Shown here: in pieces, positions 1-7,289 of the stretch
How the letters are laid out: each line of letters starts with the position of its first letter
How positions within the stretch are numbered: the first letter of the stretch is position 1
From: Verrucomicrobiota bacterium
Lineage (GTDB): Bacteria; Verrucomicrobiota; Verrucomicrobiae; Chthoniobacterales; UBA10450
Reading direction: 5' to 3'
DNA length: 10,955 nt
Assembly: GCA_003219495.1 (NCBI GenBank)
Contig: QHOZ01000106.1
Span: 1-10,955 of the forward strand
The notes under the pieces: generated by a model
What the model saw: only the letters and a program-made list of their open reading frames with translations
Databases searched by the model: none
Told to the model about the DNA's origin: nothing
Program-made: the position numbers and the translations under genes

Positions 1-490
1 CCGATGTCGATCCGCCGACCGACGAAGGATCTTGAAATTCTCGCTTCAAACGCTCCTGCAGCGCGGGCAATTGCTGTTGGCGTTTCGATTCGATCTCCTG
101 GCGCAGTGAATGCTCGATCCGACGCCGCTCCTGCAAATAACGCTGCTCGAATTGCGCGCGCTTCTCCCCTTCCAAACGCAAACCGGTGTCGCGCAACGCG
201 GGGTCCACTTCGCGCTGAACCTGCGCGCGATACACCTGCTCCCTCTGGCGCATGAGCGACCGCTCTTCGGGTCCCATTTGCATCCAACGTTCGGCGTTAC
301 GCCGGAACGTTTGTCGATCTTCCGGCGGCATCGCCATGTACCGATTGCGCAAATCAGGCGCGCGATGTTGCTGCGGTGGCGGCATTCGGCGCCCGTTACC
401 GCCGGGTTGAGCGTTGGCGAAACCGGCGATAAAAAGCGAAACCGCGAGTGCCGCGGCAAGCTTTACAAAGTTTGTGTGTCGTCGTCCCAC
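1..490 (-). CDS. Secreted DUF3106-like protein, 3' end beyond window
   Basis: The frame is open from a GTG at 488-490 to the window edge, about 163 codons, so the C-terminus is missing. A stop lies only five codons upstream of the GTG. The next methionine would cut off the signal peptide, so GTG is the likely start. Residues 1-28 look like a Sec signal peptide: basic start, hydrophobic core LAAALAVSLFIAGF, cleavage after FANA. A Gly/Pro/Gln-rich linker follows. Residues about 55-85 carry the pattern 'PPEDRQTFRRNAERW...MGPEERSLMRQRE', which resembles DUF3106 repeats (known family, function unknown). Residues 85-155 are very rich in Arg, Glu and Gln and are probably a long periplasmic helix or coiled coil. 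The gene overlaps the preceding membrane-protein gene by 28 bases, so the two are probably translationally coupled. I cannot name a molecular function. Confidence 0.72.
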   Translation of the reverse strand, partial: MGRRHTNFVKLAAALAVSLFIAGFANAQPGGNGRRMPPPQQHRAPDLRNRYMAMPPEDRQTFRRNAERWMQMGPEERSLMRQREQVYRAQVQREVDPALRDTGLRLEGEKRAQFEQRYLQERRRIEHSLRQEIESKRQQQLPALQERLKREFQDPSSVGGSTS

Positions 491-819
491 AGGTTGTTGT
501 CGTCAGTAGTTATCAACTCGTCCAAATCGGCGACAACGTCATAATCTTGCGGATCGATTGCGGCAAGGACATCTGGAACATTATCTGCCCGATTCACCGG
601 GGCCGGCCGATGCATCGTCAGCATTACAGCAACGATTGCGACCGCGAGACCCGTCGCCGGAATGAGCGCACGCGGACGGAGCAAACCGCGCAGCCATTCG
701 AAACGTCCCTCGCCTTCGCGAAGTTTTCGAAGAATGTTGCGCGCGAAAAATGGAGAGACCTGAACGGGGCGTGCCCGGCCAAGGAGCTCCCATAATTGTT
801 GGTCGTCTTCGCGTTTCAT
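463..819 (-). CDS. Small single-pass membrane protein, anti-sigma-like position
   Basis: 118 residues starting at ATG 817-819. Layout: a charged N-terminal cytoplasmic part (1-50) with 'SPFFARNILRKLR' at 22-34, one hydrophobic segment (51-69, ALIPATGLAVAIVAVMLTM), then a 49-residue Asp/Asn-rich acidic tail. I recall proteins of this shape, with the FFARN-LR motif, sitting directly after ECF sigma-factor genes and before a DUF3106-like gene in Verrucomicrobiota. That would suggest an anti-sigma or membrane-anchor role, but no zinc-binding HxxxCxxC motif is visible. Here the gene follows rpoD by 61 bases and overlaps the next gene by 28 bases. An AGG abuts the start codon, too close for a standard ribosome-binding site. 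The gene is likely real; its function is unknown. Confidence 0.72.
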   Translation of the reverse strand: MKREDDQQLWELLGRARPVQVSPFFARNILRKLREGEGRFEWLRGLLRPRALIPATGLAVAIVAVMLTMHRPAPVNRADNVPDVLAAIDPQDYDVVADLDELITTDDNNLWDDDTQTL

Positions 820-880
820 CCTCGCGAATTTAACAAGCTTTCATCGCGAAAGTTGCGCGGAGGTTCAGTCCGGCAATGTC

Positions 881-1924
881 TTACGCTTCAGGCGCTTCCA
901 GGAAGCCTTCGAGTTGCCTGATCCGCGTCGGATGACGCATCTTCCGCAGCGCTTTCGCTTCGATCTGACGGATGCGCTCGCGCGTCACGCGGAACTGCCG
1001 GCCGACTTCTTCCAAAGTCCGGCTGTAACCATCCACCAAGCCGAAACGTTGCTCCAAGACCTGTCGTTCGCGCTCGGTCAACGTCTCGAGGACGTCTTTA
1101 ATCTTCTCTTTCAGGAGCACGATCGCGGTCATGTCGCTCGGATTCTCCGCGCCCTTGTCTTCGATGAAATCGCCAAAGTTTGTTTCTTCGCTTTCGCCCA
1201 CCGGCGCTTGAAGGGAGATCGGCTGCTGCGCCATCTTCAAGACCGCGCGCACACGATCAACCGGGAGCAAAATTTCCTCGGCCACTTCTTCGGGGGTAGG
1301 CTCGCGTCCATACTCCTGCACCAATTGCTTCTGGACGCGCATCAGTTTGTTGATCGTCTCAATCATGTGCACCGGAATGCGGATTGTGCGCGCTTGATCG
1401 GCAATCGAGCGCGTAATCGCCTGCCTGATCCACCAGGTAGCGTAAGTCGAGAATTTGTAACCGCGGCGGTACTCAAATTTCTCGACCGCTTTCATCAGAC
1501 CCATGTTGCCTTCCTGAATCAGATCCAGAAATGACAAGCCGCGGTTCGTGTATTTCTTCGCAATCGAAATAACCAAACGCAGGTTCGCTTCCACCATTTC
1601 GGTTTTGGCGCGGAGCGCTTTGCGCAACCAGTTCTTCAGCGACTGGTATTGCTCCGAATATTCATCGAGCGAAAGCCAAAGCGATTTCTCCAGCTCTCGA
1701 GATTTGATGCCGTCCGGTGAGCTCGCGCTCGGGCCGCGCCCCTTTTTTCCACCCTCTGGGTGGACCGACACGAGAGTTTGATAATGCTCGTCCGCAAGAT
1801 GGACGAACTCCTCGGTCACTTTTTGTTTGAAATAAAATTTCGGATATAGCCGTTGCAACGAGGCCCGGCAAGCTTTCCGTAATTCTCGGTAATGGTGTCG
1901 GCGAGATTCTCTACCTGCTTGCAC
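881..1924 (-). CDS. rpoD: RNA polymerase sigma factor RpoD, C-terminal fragment (frameshifted)
   Basis: This frame holds the functional core of the housekeeping sigma factor, which directs RNA polymerase to -35/-10 promoters. In fragment numbering, region 2 is at about 105-175, including '[19 protein letters not shown]' and the -10-melting/recognition block '[15 protein letters not shown]'. Region 3 is at about 185-265. Region 4 is at about 275-335, with '[15 protein letters not shown]' and the -35-recognition helix '[16 protein letters not shown]'. The nominal start, GTG at 1922-1924, is not the real start. Family-like sequence begins at about residue 16-24 ('[14 protein letters not shown]'), and the N-terminal half is in the other frame (1816-2640). 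A full protein would be about 586 residues, or more if bases are missing. Residues 53-72 are Gly/Ser/Pro-rich and do not look like the usual helical linker. Identity is certain; integrity is not. Confidence 0.93.
   Translation of the reverse strand: MQAGRESRRHHYRELRKACRASLQRLYPKFYFKQKVTEEFVHLADEHYQTLVSVHPEGGKKGRGPSASSPDGIKSRELEKSLWLSLDEYSEQYQSLKNWLRKALRAKTEMVEANLRLVISIAKKYTNRGLSFLDLIQEGNMGLMKAVEKFEYRRGYKFSTYATWWIRQAITRSIADQARTIRIPVHMIETINKLMRVQKQLVQEYGREPTPEEVAEEILLPVDRVRAVLKMAQQPISLQAPVGESEETNFGDFIEDKGAENPSDMTAIVLLKEKIKDVLETLTERERQVLEQRFGLVDGYSRTLEEVGRQFRVTRERIRQIEAKALRKMRHPTRIRQLEGFLEAPEA
1748..1764. repeat. Perfect 7-bp inverted repeat inside rpoD
   Basis: TCCACCC and GGGTGGA are separated by the three bases TCT and flanked on the left by a run of six T (1743-1748, sharing one base with the stem). 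The element falls in the rpoD part coding for the atypical HPEGGKK stretch. It could be chance, an RNA hairpin, or a small palindromic unit inserted in a tolerant loop. Confidence 0.5.
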
Positions 1925-2640
1925 AAGCGCGGCAGTATTTTCATGTAACGCTCGCGACTTTCGATCTTCTTATCCAGAATCACGCGGTCGAACCGTTCGC
2001 GGCCTTCCGTGAGTTTCTGCGCAAGATCGAGATGGGCGCGCGAAGTGAAGCCGAAGCGATTGATGTGCTTTTGCACCATGTTCTCCGCTTCCTCGATCCG
2101 TTTGGAGATTTCCACTTCCTGCTCGCGAGTCAGCAACGGGACCTGGCCCATCTGCTTCAAATACATGCGGACCGGATCATCCAGGATGTCGAGCTTCGGC
2201 TCGGGTTTCTCTTCTTCTTCCTCGTCGGGATCCTTTTTGATCTCTTTATGACGATCGACATCCGACGCTTCAATGACATCGATCTCGAGCCGGCGCAGCC
2301 TGGTGAGAATCGCATCCAGCTCGTTGGGATCATTGATCCCCTCCGGCAAAGCTTCGTTCAGATCGTCGAACGTGAGGTAACCCTGTTCTTTCGCGAGTTT
2401 AATCAGTTCGCGGAGGTGCACCTGGATTTCGGCCGCCGTATCCGCCTCGGATTTTGTTTTCAATAACGTGTCGGCGCTTGTCCGACGTGCGCGCACCAGG
2501 GAAGTGATCGCCTTTTGTTTGAAAGCGGCAATGCTCGAGCCGTTCTTCGATTCAACACGGGGGCGCTGAGCGCGTTTAAGTTTCGCGCGCTTCGCCGCGG
2601 ACCGGCGAAAGCCTCTCCTCGCTTTCGAATTGCTGGCCAA
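1816..2640 (-). CDS. rpoD: RNA polymerase sigma factor RpoD, N-terminal fragment (frameshifted)
   Basis: This is the N-terminal part of the same sigma factor. Residues 1-35 are a strongly basic tail (many Arg/Lys). Region 1.1 is at about 75-128 ('[20 protein letters not shown]'), followed by an acidic stretch (about 137-146, [10 protein letters not shown]). Region 1.2 is at about 152-187 ('[20 protein letters not shown]'). The non-conserved region then runs to about Tyr254. The last 20 residues before the TGA at 1816 do not look like sigma factor, while the overlapping frame does, so the break lies near 1865-1881. The start is TTG at 2638-2640: an in-frame stop lies four codons upstream and no ATG occurs before region 1.2. 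The gene begins 52 bases after the dnaG stop, so the two are probably co-transcribed. Confidence 0.9.
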   Translation of the reverse strand: MASNSKARRGFRRSAAKRAKLKRAQRPRVESKNGSSIAAFKQKAITSLVRARRTSADTLLKTKSEADTAAEIQVHLRELIKLAKEQGYLTFDDLNEALPEGINDPNELDAILTRLRRLEIDVIEASDVDRHKEIKKDPDEEEEEKPEPKLDILDDPVRMYLKQMGQVPLLTREQEVEISKRIEEAENMVQKHINRFGFTSRAHLDLAQKLTEGRERFDRVILDKKIESRERYMKILPRLCKQVENLADTITENYGKLAGPRCNGYIRNFISNKK

Positions 2641-2692
2641 GACTGTAGGTTAAGGTTTGCGGCCTTCGATTAGCGTTCCCATAGATCGACAG

Positions 2693-4414
2693 TCACCGGC
2701 CGGCCTCGGGAACAGACGAAAGCCGGGAAATCTGGAGGAGTTGTTCCCGCAGGTCAACAAGCAACGTGGCCTGGATCAGACCCTTCCACCACCCTTCCGC
2801 CACTTCCATTGCATTCGCGGGCATCCTCTGCATCAGCCAAGCAGAAACCAGACCTTCTTCTTCCGCGGTGAGTTGCACCATGAATGCGTTCAGAGAAGAC
2901 GCATCGTCCGGGCGCAGGTCGCCGTCGAGGATCTTGATTAGCAACTCGGCCCCGGAAACCTGTTCCAACACTTCCCGCCAATTTTGTTCGAGGAGAAATT
3001 TACGCGCCGCTTCATCGCGCAACGCGAGCAGACACAGCACCGCAATGTCATGCCGTGGCGCGACAGTAATCGTGTCGTTCCGCCTTTGGCCTCCGCCCGT
3101 GGATGTCGATCTTGTTTTCGGAATCAGCTTTTCGAACTCCCGAGCCGGAACACCAAGCCGCGCGCTCACTTTGTTTGTCACTTCGCCGCGCATCAGCGGG
3201 TCGCGCACTGCGGAAACTGTTTCGGCCAACGTTCGCGCGACCTGCATCTTCGCGCCGAGCGAGCTTAGATCGACATTCGCCACTTCATGCTCGACCCAAT
3301 AATCGAAAAAATCCCGCGCGCCAGAAACGCGCTGCTCAAACGCTTCCTTGCCTTCTTTTCGCACAAGCGAGTCGGGATCTTCGCCGCGCGGCATATCGAC
3401 CACGCGCACGAGAAGCTCATTTTGAAGGAGTGAATCCAGCGAATGCGCGGCCGCCTTTTGGCCAGCCTGGTCCGCATCAAAACAAAGAACAACTTCTTCC
3501 ACGAAGCGTTTTAGAATGCGCGCCTGCTGATCGGTAAAGGCAGTCCCTTGCGGCGCGACCACATTTTTGATCCCGGCTTCGAACAACGTGATCAAATCGA
3601 GCTGACCTTCACAAACGATCGCGCAGCTCGCTTCAATTAAAGCGCGCTTGCTTTTGTGCAGACCGAAAAGGACGCGGCCTTTTTGAAAGAGCGGCGTTTC
3701 CGGGGAATTTAAGTATTTCGCGACCTGTGCATCGGGATCAAGCGAGCGCCCGCTGAAGGCGATGACTTCGCCGACGTCGTTGCAAATCGGAAACATGATG
3801 CGCGCACGGAAACGATCGTAAACTTCATTGCCCGCGCGTTCTTCATCCCGCGGCTTGACCAATCCGCTTTGTAAAAGCTGCGCCCGCGAATAGCCGCGCT
3901 CCAGCGCCCATTTTAAAAATGTGTCCCAACTGTCCGCCGCAAAACCAAGCTGCCAATTCTTCGCAACGGATTTGTCGATGCCACGCTTTTTCAAATAATC
4001 GCGGGCAGGTTCGGCGAATTCTCGCTTCAGCAGGTTGTCATGAAACCACTCCGCGGCCTCCGCATGCAATTTCAGCAAAGTGCGCCGGGCTTCATGTTGT
4101 CGATCTTCGTCAGCGCTAGCACGCTCCTCGACAATTGGAATGCCCACCCGCGCCGCCAGTTTTCGAACCGCCGCCGGAAAATCGACATGCTCATATTCCA
4201 TGACGAATCGAAAAGCACTTCCGCCCACACCGCAGCCGAAACAGTGAAAGGTCTGCCGGGATGAACTCACCGTGAACGACGGCGTTTTTTCCTGATGAAA
4301 TGGGCAGAGCGCCTTGAAATTGGCGCCGGCGCGTTTCAGCGGAAAATAGGAGCCGATCACTTCGACGATGTCGTTTGCGGCTGCGATCTGTTCGATTGTC
4401 TCCGAAGGAATCAC
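2693..4414 (-). CDS. dnaG: DNA primase DnaG
   Basis: 573 residues, intact. DnaG makes the RNA primers for leading- and lagging-strand DNA synthesis with the replicative helicase. Visible domains: a CHC2-type zinc finger at 37-61 (Cys37, His40, Cys58, Cys61); the primase core; and a TOPRIM domain at about 262-350 with the acidic metal-binding residues in order, Glu269 (EGQLD), Asp313 and Asp315 (FDADQAG), Asp346 and Asp348 (EDPDSL). A less conserved helicase-interaction region follows, C-terminal of about 440. The EGQLD motif has Gln-Leu where EGYMD is more usual; the catalytic Glu is kept. The start is GTG at 4412-4414: it gives the family-typical 'MIPSETIEQI' opening, and an in-frame stop lies ten codons upstream. 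It is the first gene of the dnaG-rpoD minus-strand block and divergent from the NfeD gene across 76 bases. Confidence 0.97.
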   Translation of the reverse strand: MIPSETIEQIAAANDIVEVIGSYFPLKRAGANFKALCPFHQEKTPSFTVSSSRQTFHCFGCGVGGSAFRFVMEYEHVDFPAAVRKLAARVGIPIVEERASADEDRQHEARRTLLKLHAEAAEWFHDNLLKREFAEPARDYLKKRGIDKSVAKNWQLGFAADSWDTFLKWALERGYSRAQLLQSGLVKPRDEERAGNEVYDRFRARIMFPICNDVGEVIAFSGRSLDPDAQVAKYLNSPETPLFQKGRVLFGLHKSKRALIEASCAIVCEGQLDLITLFEAGIKNVVAPQGTAFTDQQARILKRFVEEVVLCFDADQAGQKAAAHSLDSLLQNELLVRVVDMPRGEDPDSLVRKEGKEAFEQRVSGARDFFDYWVEHEVANVDLSSLGAKMQVARTLAETVSAVRDPLMRGEVTNKVSARLGVPAREFEKLIPKTRSTSTGGGQRRNDTITVAPRHDIAVLCLLALRDEAARKFLLEQNWREVLEQVSGAELLIKILDGDLRPDDASSLNAFMVQLTAEEEGLVSAWLMQRMPANAMEVAEGWWKGLIQATLLVDLREQLLQISRLSSVPEAGR

Positions 4415-4490
4415 GTAGGCGTTTATTTTTCGCTCGTTTGCTCAGCGAAGCGATGTCAAAATTTAGCCAGCAGAGATTGCTTTCCAACCA
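4415..4490. promoter_or_regulatory. Divergent intergenic region between dnaG and the NfeD gene
   Basis: These 76 bases must hold the start signals for both genes unless promoters lie inside the coding regions. For dnaG the best pair I can point to is TTGGAA (4482-4487, read on minus) and TAAATT (4460-4465), 16 bases apart, each 4 of 6 to consensus. A TTGACA (4452-4457 on minus) has no good -10 at 16-18 bases. No clear plus-strand promoter and no strong Shine-Dalgarno for either gene is visible. The individual elements are weak; the region as a divergent promoter is the safer statement. Confidence 0.35.
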
Positions 4491-5882
4491 ATGAAGAAAT
4501 TGTCGATCCTAATTTTGGCGGCACTGCTCGCGGGGCAAAGCATTCAGGCGCGCGAAGTCGTTCACAATGGCGACGTGGTGATTGTGCCGCTGCGCGGGGA
4601 AGTTTCGCCATCGCTGCTCATGTTTCTGCGCCGGGCGTTGAAAGTTGCCGAAAATAACAGCGCGAGCGCGATTGTTTTCGAAATGAACACCTACGGCGGA
4701 CGGCTCGACAGCGCTGAGGAAATTTCGAGCGCGCTGAATCGCGCGACTATTCCGACCTACACATTCATTAATACCAATGCCGGATCGGCCGGCGCGCTGA
4801 TCGCGCTCGCGACACAGCATATTTACATGTCGCAGGTGAGCGCAATCGGCGCGGCGGCTCCGATTTTGTCGACCGGTGAAGATCTTCCGCTCACGGCACG
4901 CGAGAAGACGATCTCCTACTGGTCGGCGCTGATTCGCGGCTCGGCGTTAAAGAACGGCCACAATCCGGACGTGGGCGAAGCGTTCATGAACAAAGAGAAG
5001 GAAGTGAAGATTGGCGACCGCGTCGTTCACGCGAAGGGGACGTTGCTGACTTTGAACGCGCAGGAAGCCACGGAGAAGTTTAATGGCAAACCCCTGCTGG
5101 CGGAAGGCATTGTGGATTCCGTTGTCGATCTAATGCAGAAAGCTGGTTTGAAAGGGAAAGCTGCTTCGCTCGGCCCGACTGGATTCGAGCAGCTCGCATT
5201 TTGGATCACCGCGCTCGCGCCGCTTTTGTTGCTCGGCGGAATTCTGGGCGCTTATCTCGAATTCAAGATTCCCGGAGCGACCATGCCGGGAATCATTTCG
5301 GCCATTTGTTTCGCGCTCTTCTTTCTCGGCCATTATCTCGCCGGGCTGGCTGGTTGGGAAGTCGTCGCGTTGTTCGTGCTCGGCGTCGTTTTGGTTATCA
5401 TCGAAATTCTTTTCTTCGCGCATTCGACGATTGTGTTTGGCCTGGTCGGTTTATTTCTCATCCTGGCGTCGCTCCTTTGGGCGATGATCGATCGCTATCC
5501 CGGCGAAACTTTCTTCCCGACCGGCCGCATGCTGTTGATGCCGGCGTTGAATCTTCTCCTCGCCATTATCGGCGCAGTAATCGCGATTGCGCTCCTGGCC
5601 AAATATTTGCCCAAAACCAGCGTCTATCGCCGGTTCGCGCTGGAGACTTCGAGCGCTCCGTCGGCGATGCTTGCAACCGCACCGCACGAGTTGGGGACCG
5701 GCGTCGATCTTGCGCCCGGGGCTGAAGGCGTTTCGTTGTCGATGTTGCGGCCGAGCGGTAAGGCAAGCTTTCTGGGGCACACCGTCGATGTGATCACGGA
5801 GGGCGAATTCATTCCGCCAAACACTTCGGTAAAAGTCATTCAACGCAGTGGAATGCGCGTTGTGGTCAAAGCTGCGGGCTAA
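4491..5882 (+). CDS. NfeD-family membrane-bound ClpP-class serine protease
   Basis: 463 residues, starting at ATG 4491 with a signal peptide (1-20, cleavage after IQA). Residues about 25-225 form a ClpP/crotonase-like protease domain. It has 'FEMNTYGGRLDSA' (63-75) as the oxyanion-type Gly-Gly segment, a nucleophile candidate Ser99 in 'NAGSAGALIA', and a general-base candidate Lys139 ('REKTISYW'). This 40-residue Ser-Lys spacing matches the Ser-Lys dyad of the archaeal homologue PH1510 (family knowledge). Hydrophobic segments follow at about 234-257, 266-286, 290-310, 313-333 and 349-371. A soluble C-terminal part (about 395-463, 'GAEGVSLSMLRPSGKASFLG') fits the NfeD OB-fold. Long NfeD proteins are usually paired with a stomatin-like gene; none is adjacent here. 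The role is probably membrane-protein quality control. It converges with thiS, with one base between the stop codons. Confidence 0.9.
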   Translation: MKKLSILILAALLAGQSIQAREVVHNGDVVIVPLRGEVSPSLLMFLRRALKVAENNSASAIVFEMNTYGGRLDSAEEISSALNRATIPTYTFINTNAGSAGALIALATQHIYMSQVSAIGAAAPILSTGEDLPLTAREKTISYWSALIRGSALKNGHNPDVGEAFMNKEKEVKIGDRVVHAKGTLLTLNAQEATEKFNGKPLLAEGIVDSVVDLMQKAGLKGKAASLGPTGFEQLAFWITALAPLLLLGGILGAYLEFKIPGATMPGIISAICFALFFLGHYLAGLAGWEVVALFVLGVVLVIIEILFFAHSTIVFGLVGLFLILASLLWAMIDRYPGETFFPTGRMLLMPALNLLLAIIGAVIAIALLAKYLPKTSVYRRFALETSSAPSAMLATAPHELGTGVDLAPGAEGVSLSMLRPSGKASFLGHTVDVITEGEFIPPNTSVKVIQRSGMRVVVKAAG

Positions 5883-5883
5883 A

Positions 5884-6084
5884 TCAGCCGCCGGCGACTA
5901 CGCGAACTACCTCAATCTGGTCGCCTTCAGTCAACTTGGTTTGTGCCCATTCGCGTCGATGCAAGGCAACGCCGTTGTGCTCAATGAGAACTGCGCTCGG
6001 CGTCAATTCAAGCCGCCGCACGAGATCGTCGACCGTTTGCGCGCCACGCGAGTCCGCACTGTCGCCGTTGAGATTAATTCGCAT
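5884..6084 (-). CDS. thiS: Sulfur carrier protein ThiS
   Basis: 66 residues, the usual length. ThiS is the small ubiquitin-fold carrier whose C-terminal glycine is adenylated and converted to a thiocarboxylate, donating sulfur for the thiamine thiazole ring. The sequence opens with 'MRINLNG', has 'TVDDLVRRL', and ends in the diagnostic Gly-Gly ('VVRVVAGG'). The ATG (6082-6084) lies inside the end of thiH (11-base overlap), so translation is probably coupled. The activating enzyme ThiF and the synthase ThiG are not in this window. Its stop sits one base from the stop of the convergent NfeD gene. Confidence 0.93.
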   Translation of the reverse strand: MRINLNGDSADSRGAQTVDDLVRRLELTPSAVLIEHNGVALHRREWAQTKLTEGDQIEVVRVVAGG

Positions 6085-7204
6085 TGCTCAAGATCGCCTG
6101 GTCCCAATCTTTCCAGACCGGTTCCAAGCCATGCTCGCGCAAAAGCTCGGCAATTTTTTCCGGAGATCGATCATCACTAATTTCGAATTGTCCGGTGGCG
6201 AGGCGATCTTCGCCTTCTTGAAATTCGGGCGGCACAATTCTACCACGCACGGTGCGATGCAAATGTTCAGCTCCGCGATGCGTATATCCGCCGGGTTCGG
6301 TATGGCTGCCCGCGCTCATCATTGTTACGCCGAGAGGAACGAGCGCATCACGGAGTGCCGGACGCTCGCGCGTGCTCAAGACAATCCCGACTTGTGGAAA
6401 AGCAATCCGAAGCGCGCAAACCAATTGCGCAAGCTCGCGGTCGGTGATCGAAAACAATGGTTTGAATCCGCCGGCCGCAGGTCGCAGCCGTGGAAGACTC
6501 ACCGTGATTTGGGCCTGCCAGCATTCGCGTAACAAATATTCGACATGCGCCGCGAGCGCGACCGCTTCCTCCTGCCAACGCCACAAACCGAGCAGCGCGC
6601 CGATTCCAAGACGCCGAAATCCCGCAGCGTAGGCACGTTCAGGGGAATCGAGCCGGTAGTCGAAATCGCGTTTTGGTCCGGCCGTGTGCAGTTCTGCGTA
6701 GACGGAACGTTGATACGTCTCCTGGTACACGACGAGCCCTTCCGCGCCGGAGCGCACAATAGGAGCGTATTCGTCGCTCGTCATTGGACCCATCTCGATC
6801 GAGATCGACGAGAAGTAAGGGCCCAGCGCGCGAACGCATTCGACGAGGTAATCGCCGTTAACGAATTTCGGGTGCTCGCCCGCGACCAAAAGAATTTGGC
6901 GAAAGCCTAACGCATGCAGATGGCGCGCCTCGGCCACAACCTCATCCGGCTGCAGGGTGACCCGCAAAATCGGATTATCGCGCGAAAAACCGCAATAACG
7001 GCAGTTGTTGATGCATTCGTTGGACAAATAAAGCGGCGCAAAAAGCCGCATGGTGCGCCCAAAATATTTCAGGGTTAATTTTCGCGCCGATTGAGCCATC
7101 GCTTCCAGCTCGGAATCGGATTGTGGGGCAATGAGCTCCTCGAATCGGCAAACGGCGGCCGACTTACGCAAAGCTAGATTGTCCAATGTTGTGGCGAACG
7201 ACAT
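6074..7204 (-). CDS. thiH: 2-iminoacetate synthase ThiH (radical SAM)
   Basis: 376 residues from the ATG at 7202-7204, close to the roughly 377 of E. coli ThiH. ThiH cleaves tyrosine with S-adenosylmethionine to give dehydroglycine (2-iminoacetate) for the thiazole ring, and it works under low-oxygen conditions. The radical-SAM iron-sulfur motif CxxxCxxC is at Cys64, Cys68 and Cys71 ('NECINNCRYCGF'). 'GFRQILLVAGEHP' and 'SISIEMGPM' are ThiH-like core strands, and the C-terminal 'SAGSHTEPGGY' is typical. The frame stays open upstream to an ATG at 7310-7312, but that start lies inside the terminator hairpin of the preceding gene and adds 36 residues unlike the family. No strong Shine-Dalgarno precedes either start. 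I saw no TPP-riboswitch core upstream. ThiH rather than the oxygen-using ThiO suggests an anaerobic or facultative lifestyle. Confidence 0.95.
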   Translation of the reverse strand: MSFATTLDNLALRKSAAVCRFEELIAPQSDSELEAMAQSARKLTLKYFGRTMRLFAPLYLSNECINNCRYCGFSRDNPILRVTLQPDEVVAEARHLHALGFRQILLVAGEHPKFVNGDYLVECVRALGPYFSSISIEMGPMTSDEYAPIVRSGAEGLVVYQETYQRSVYAELHTAGPKRDFDYRLDSPERAYAAGFRRLGIGALLGLWRWQEEAVALAAHVEYLLRECWQAQITVSLPRLRPAAGGFKPLFSITDRELAQLVCALRIAFPQVGIVLSTRERPALRDALVPLGVTMMSAGSHTEPGGYTHRGAEHLHRTVRGRIVPPEFQEGEDRLATGQFEISDDRSPEKIAELLREHGLEPVWKDWDQAILSNAN

Positions 7205-7289
7205 TTTCAAACTGTCGCGCGAGCGCGCAACGGTCGCAAATAGCCAGTGCCGGCTCGTTAGGATGTCGATCTTCCGCGTCGTAAACGCA

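Noticed and set aside
838..852. Small hairpin CTTTC-ATCGC-GAAAG between rpoD and the membrane-protein gene
   Set aside because: The stem is only 5-7 bp and AT-rich, with no clean T-run after it; too weak to call a terminator.
914..1534. Long plus-strand open frame opposite rpoD, and similar ones at 2032-2466, 8960-9337 and 9328-9849
   Set aside because: They are antisense to strongly conserved protein genes in high-GC sequence, and their translations show no domain or signal that I recognise.
1834..1840. Canonical -1 slippery heptamer A AAT TTT (minus strand) in the rpoD frame overlap, pointing to programmed frameshifting
   Set aside because: It is in the right phase and leads into the right frame. 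However, frame-two sequence already matches the sigma family upstream of it (LQRLYPK), so a shift here would lose conserved residues. Frameshifting is also not known for rpoD.
881..1924. Separate short sigma factor starting at GTG 1922-1924
   Set aside because: The first 15 or so residues are not family-like, and the missing regions 1.1-1.2 lie in the overlapping frame directly upstream; a broken single gene is simpler.
7205..7289. TPP riboswitch upstream of thiH
   Set aside because: I could not find the conserved CTGAGA or the paired downstream core in this stretch.
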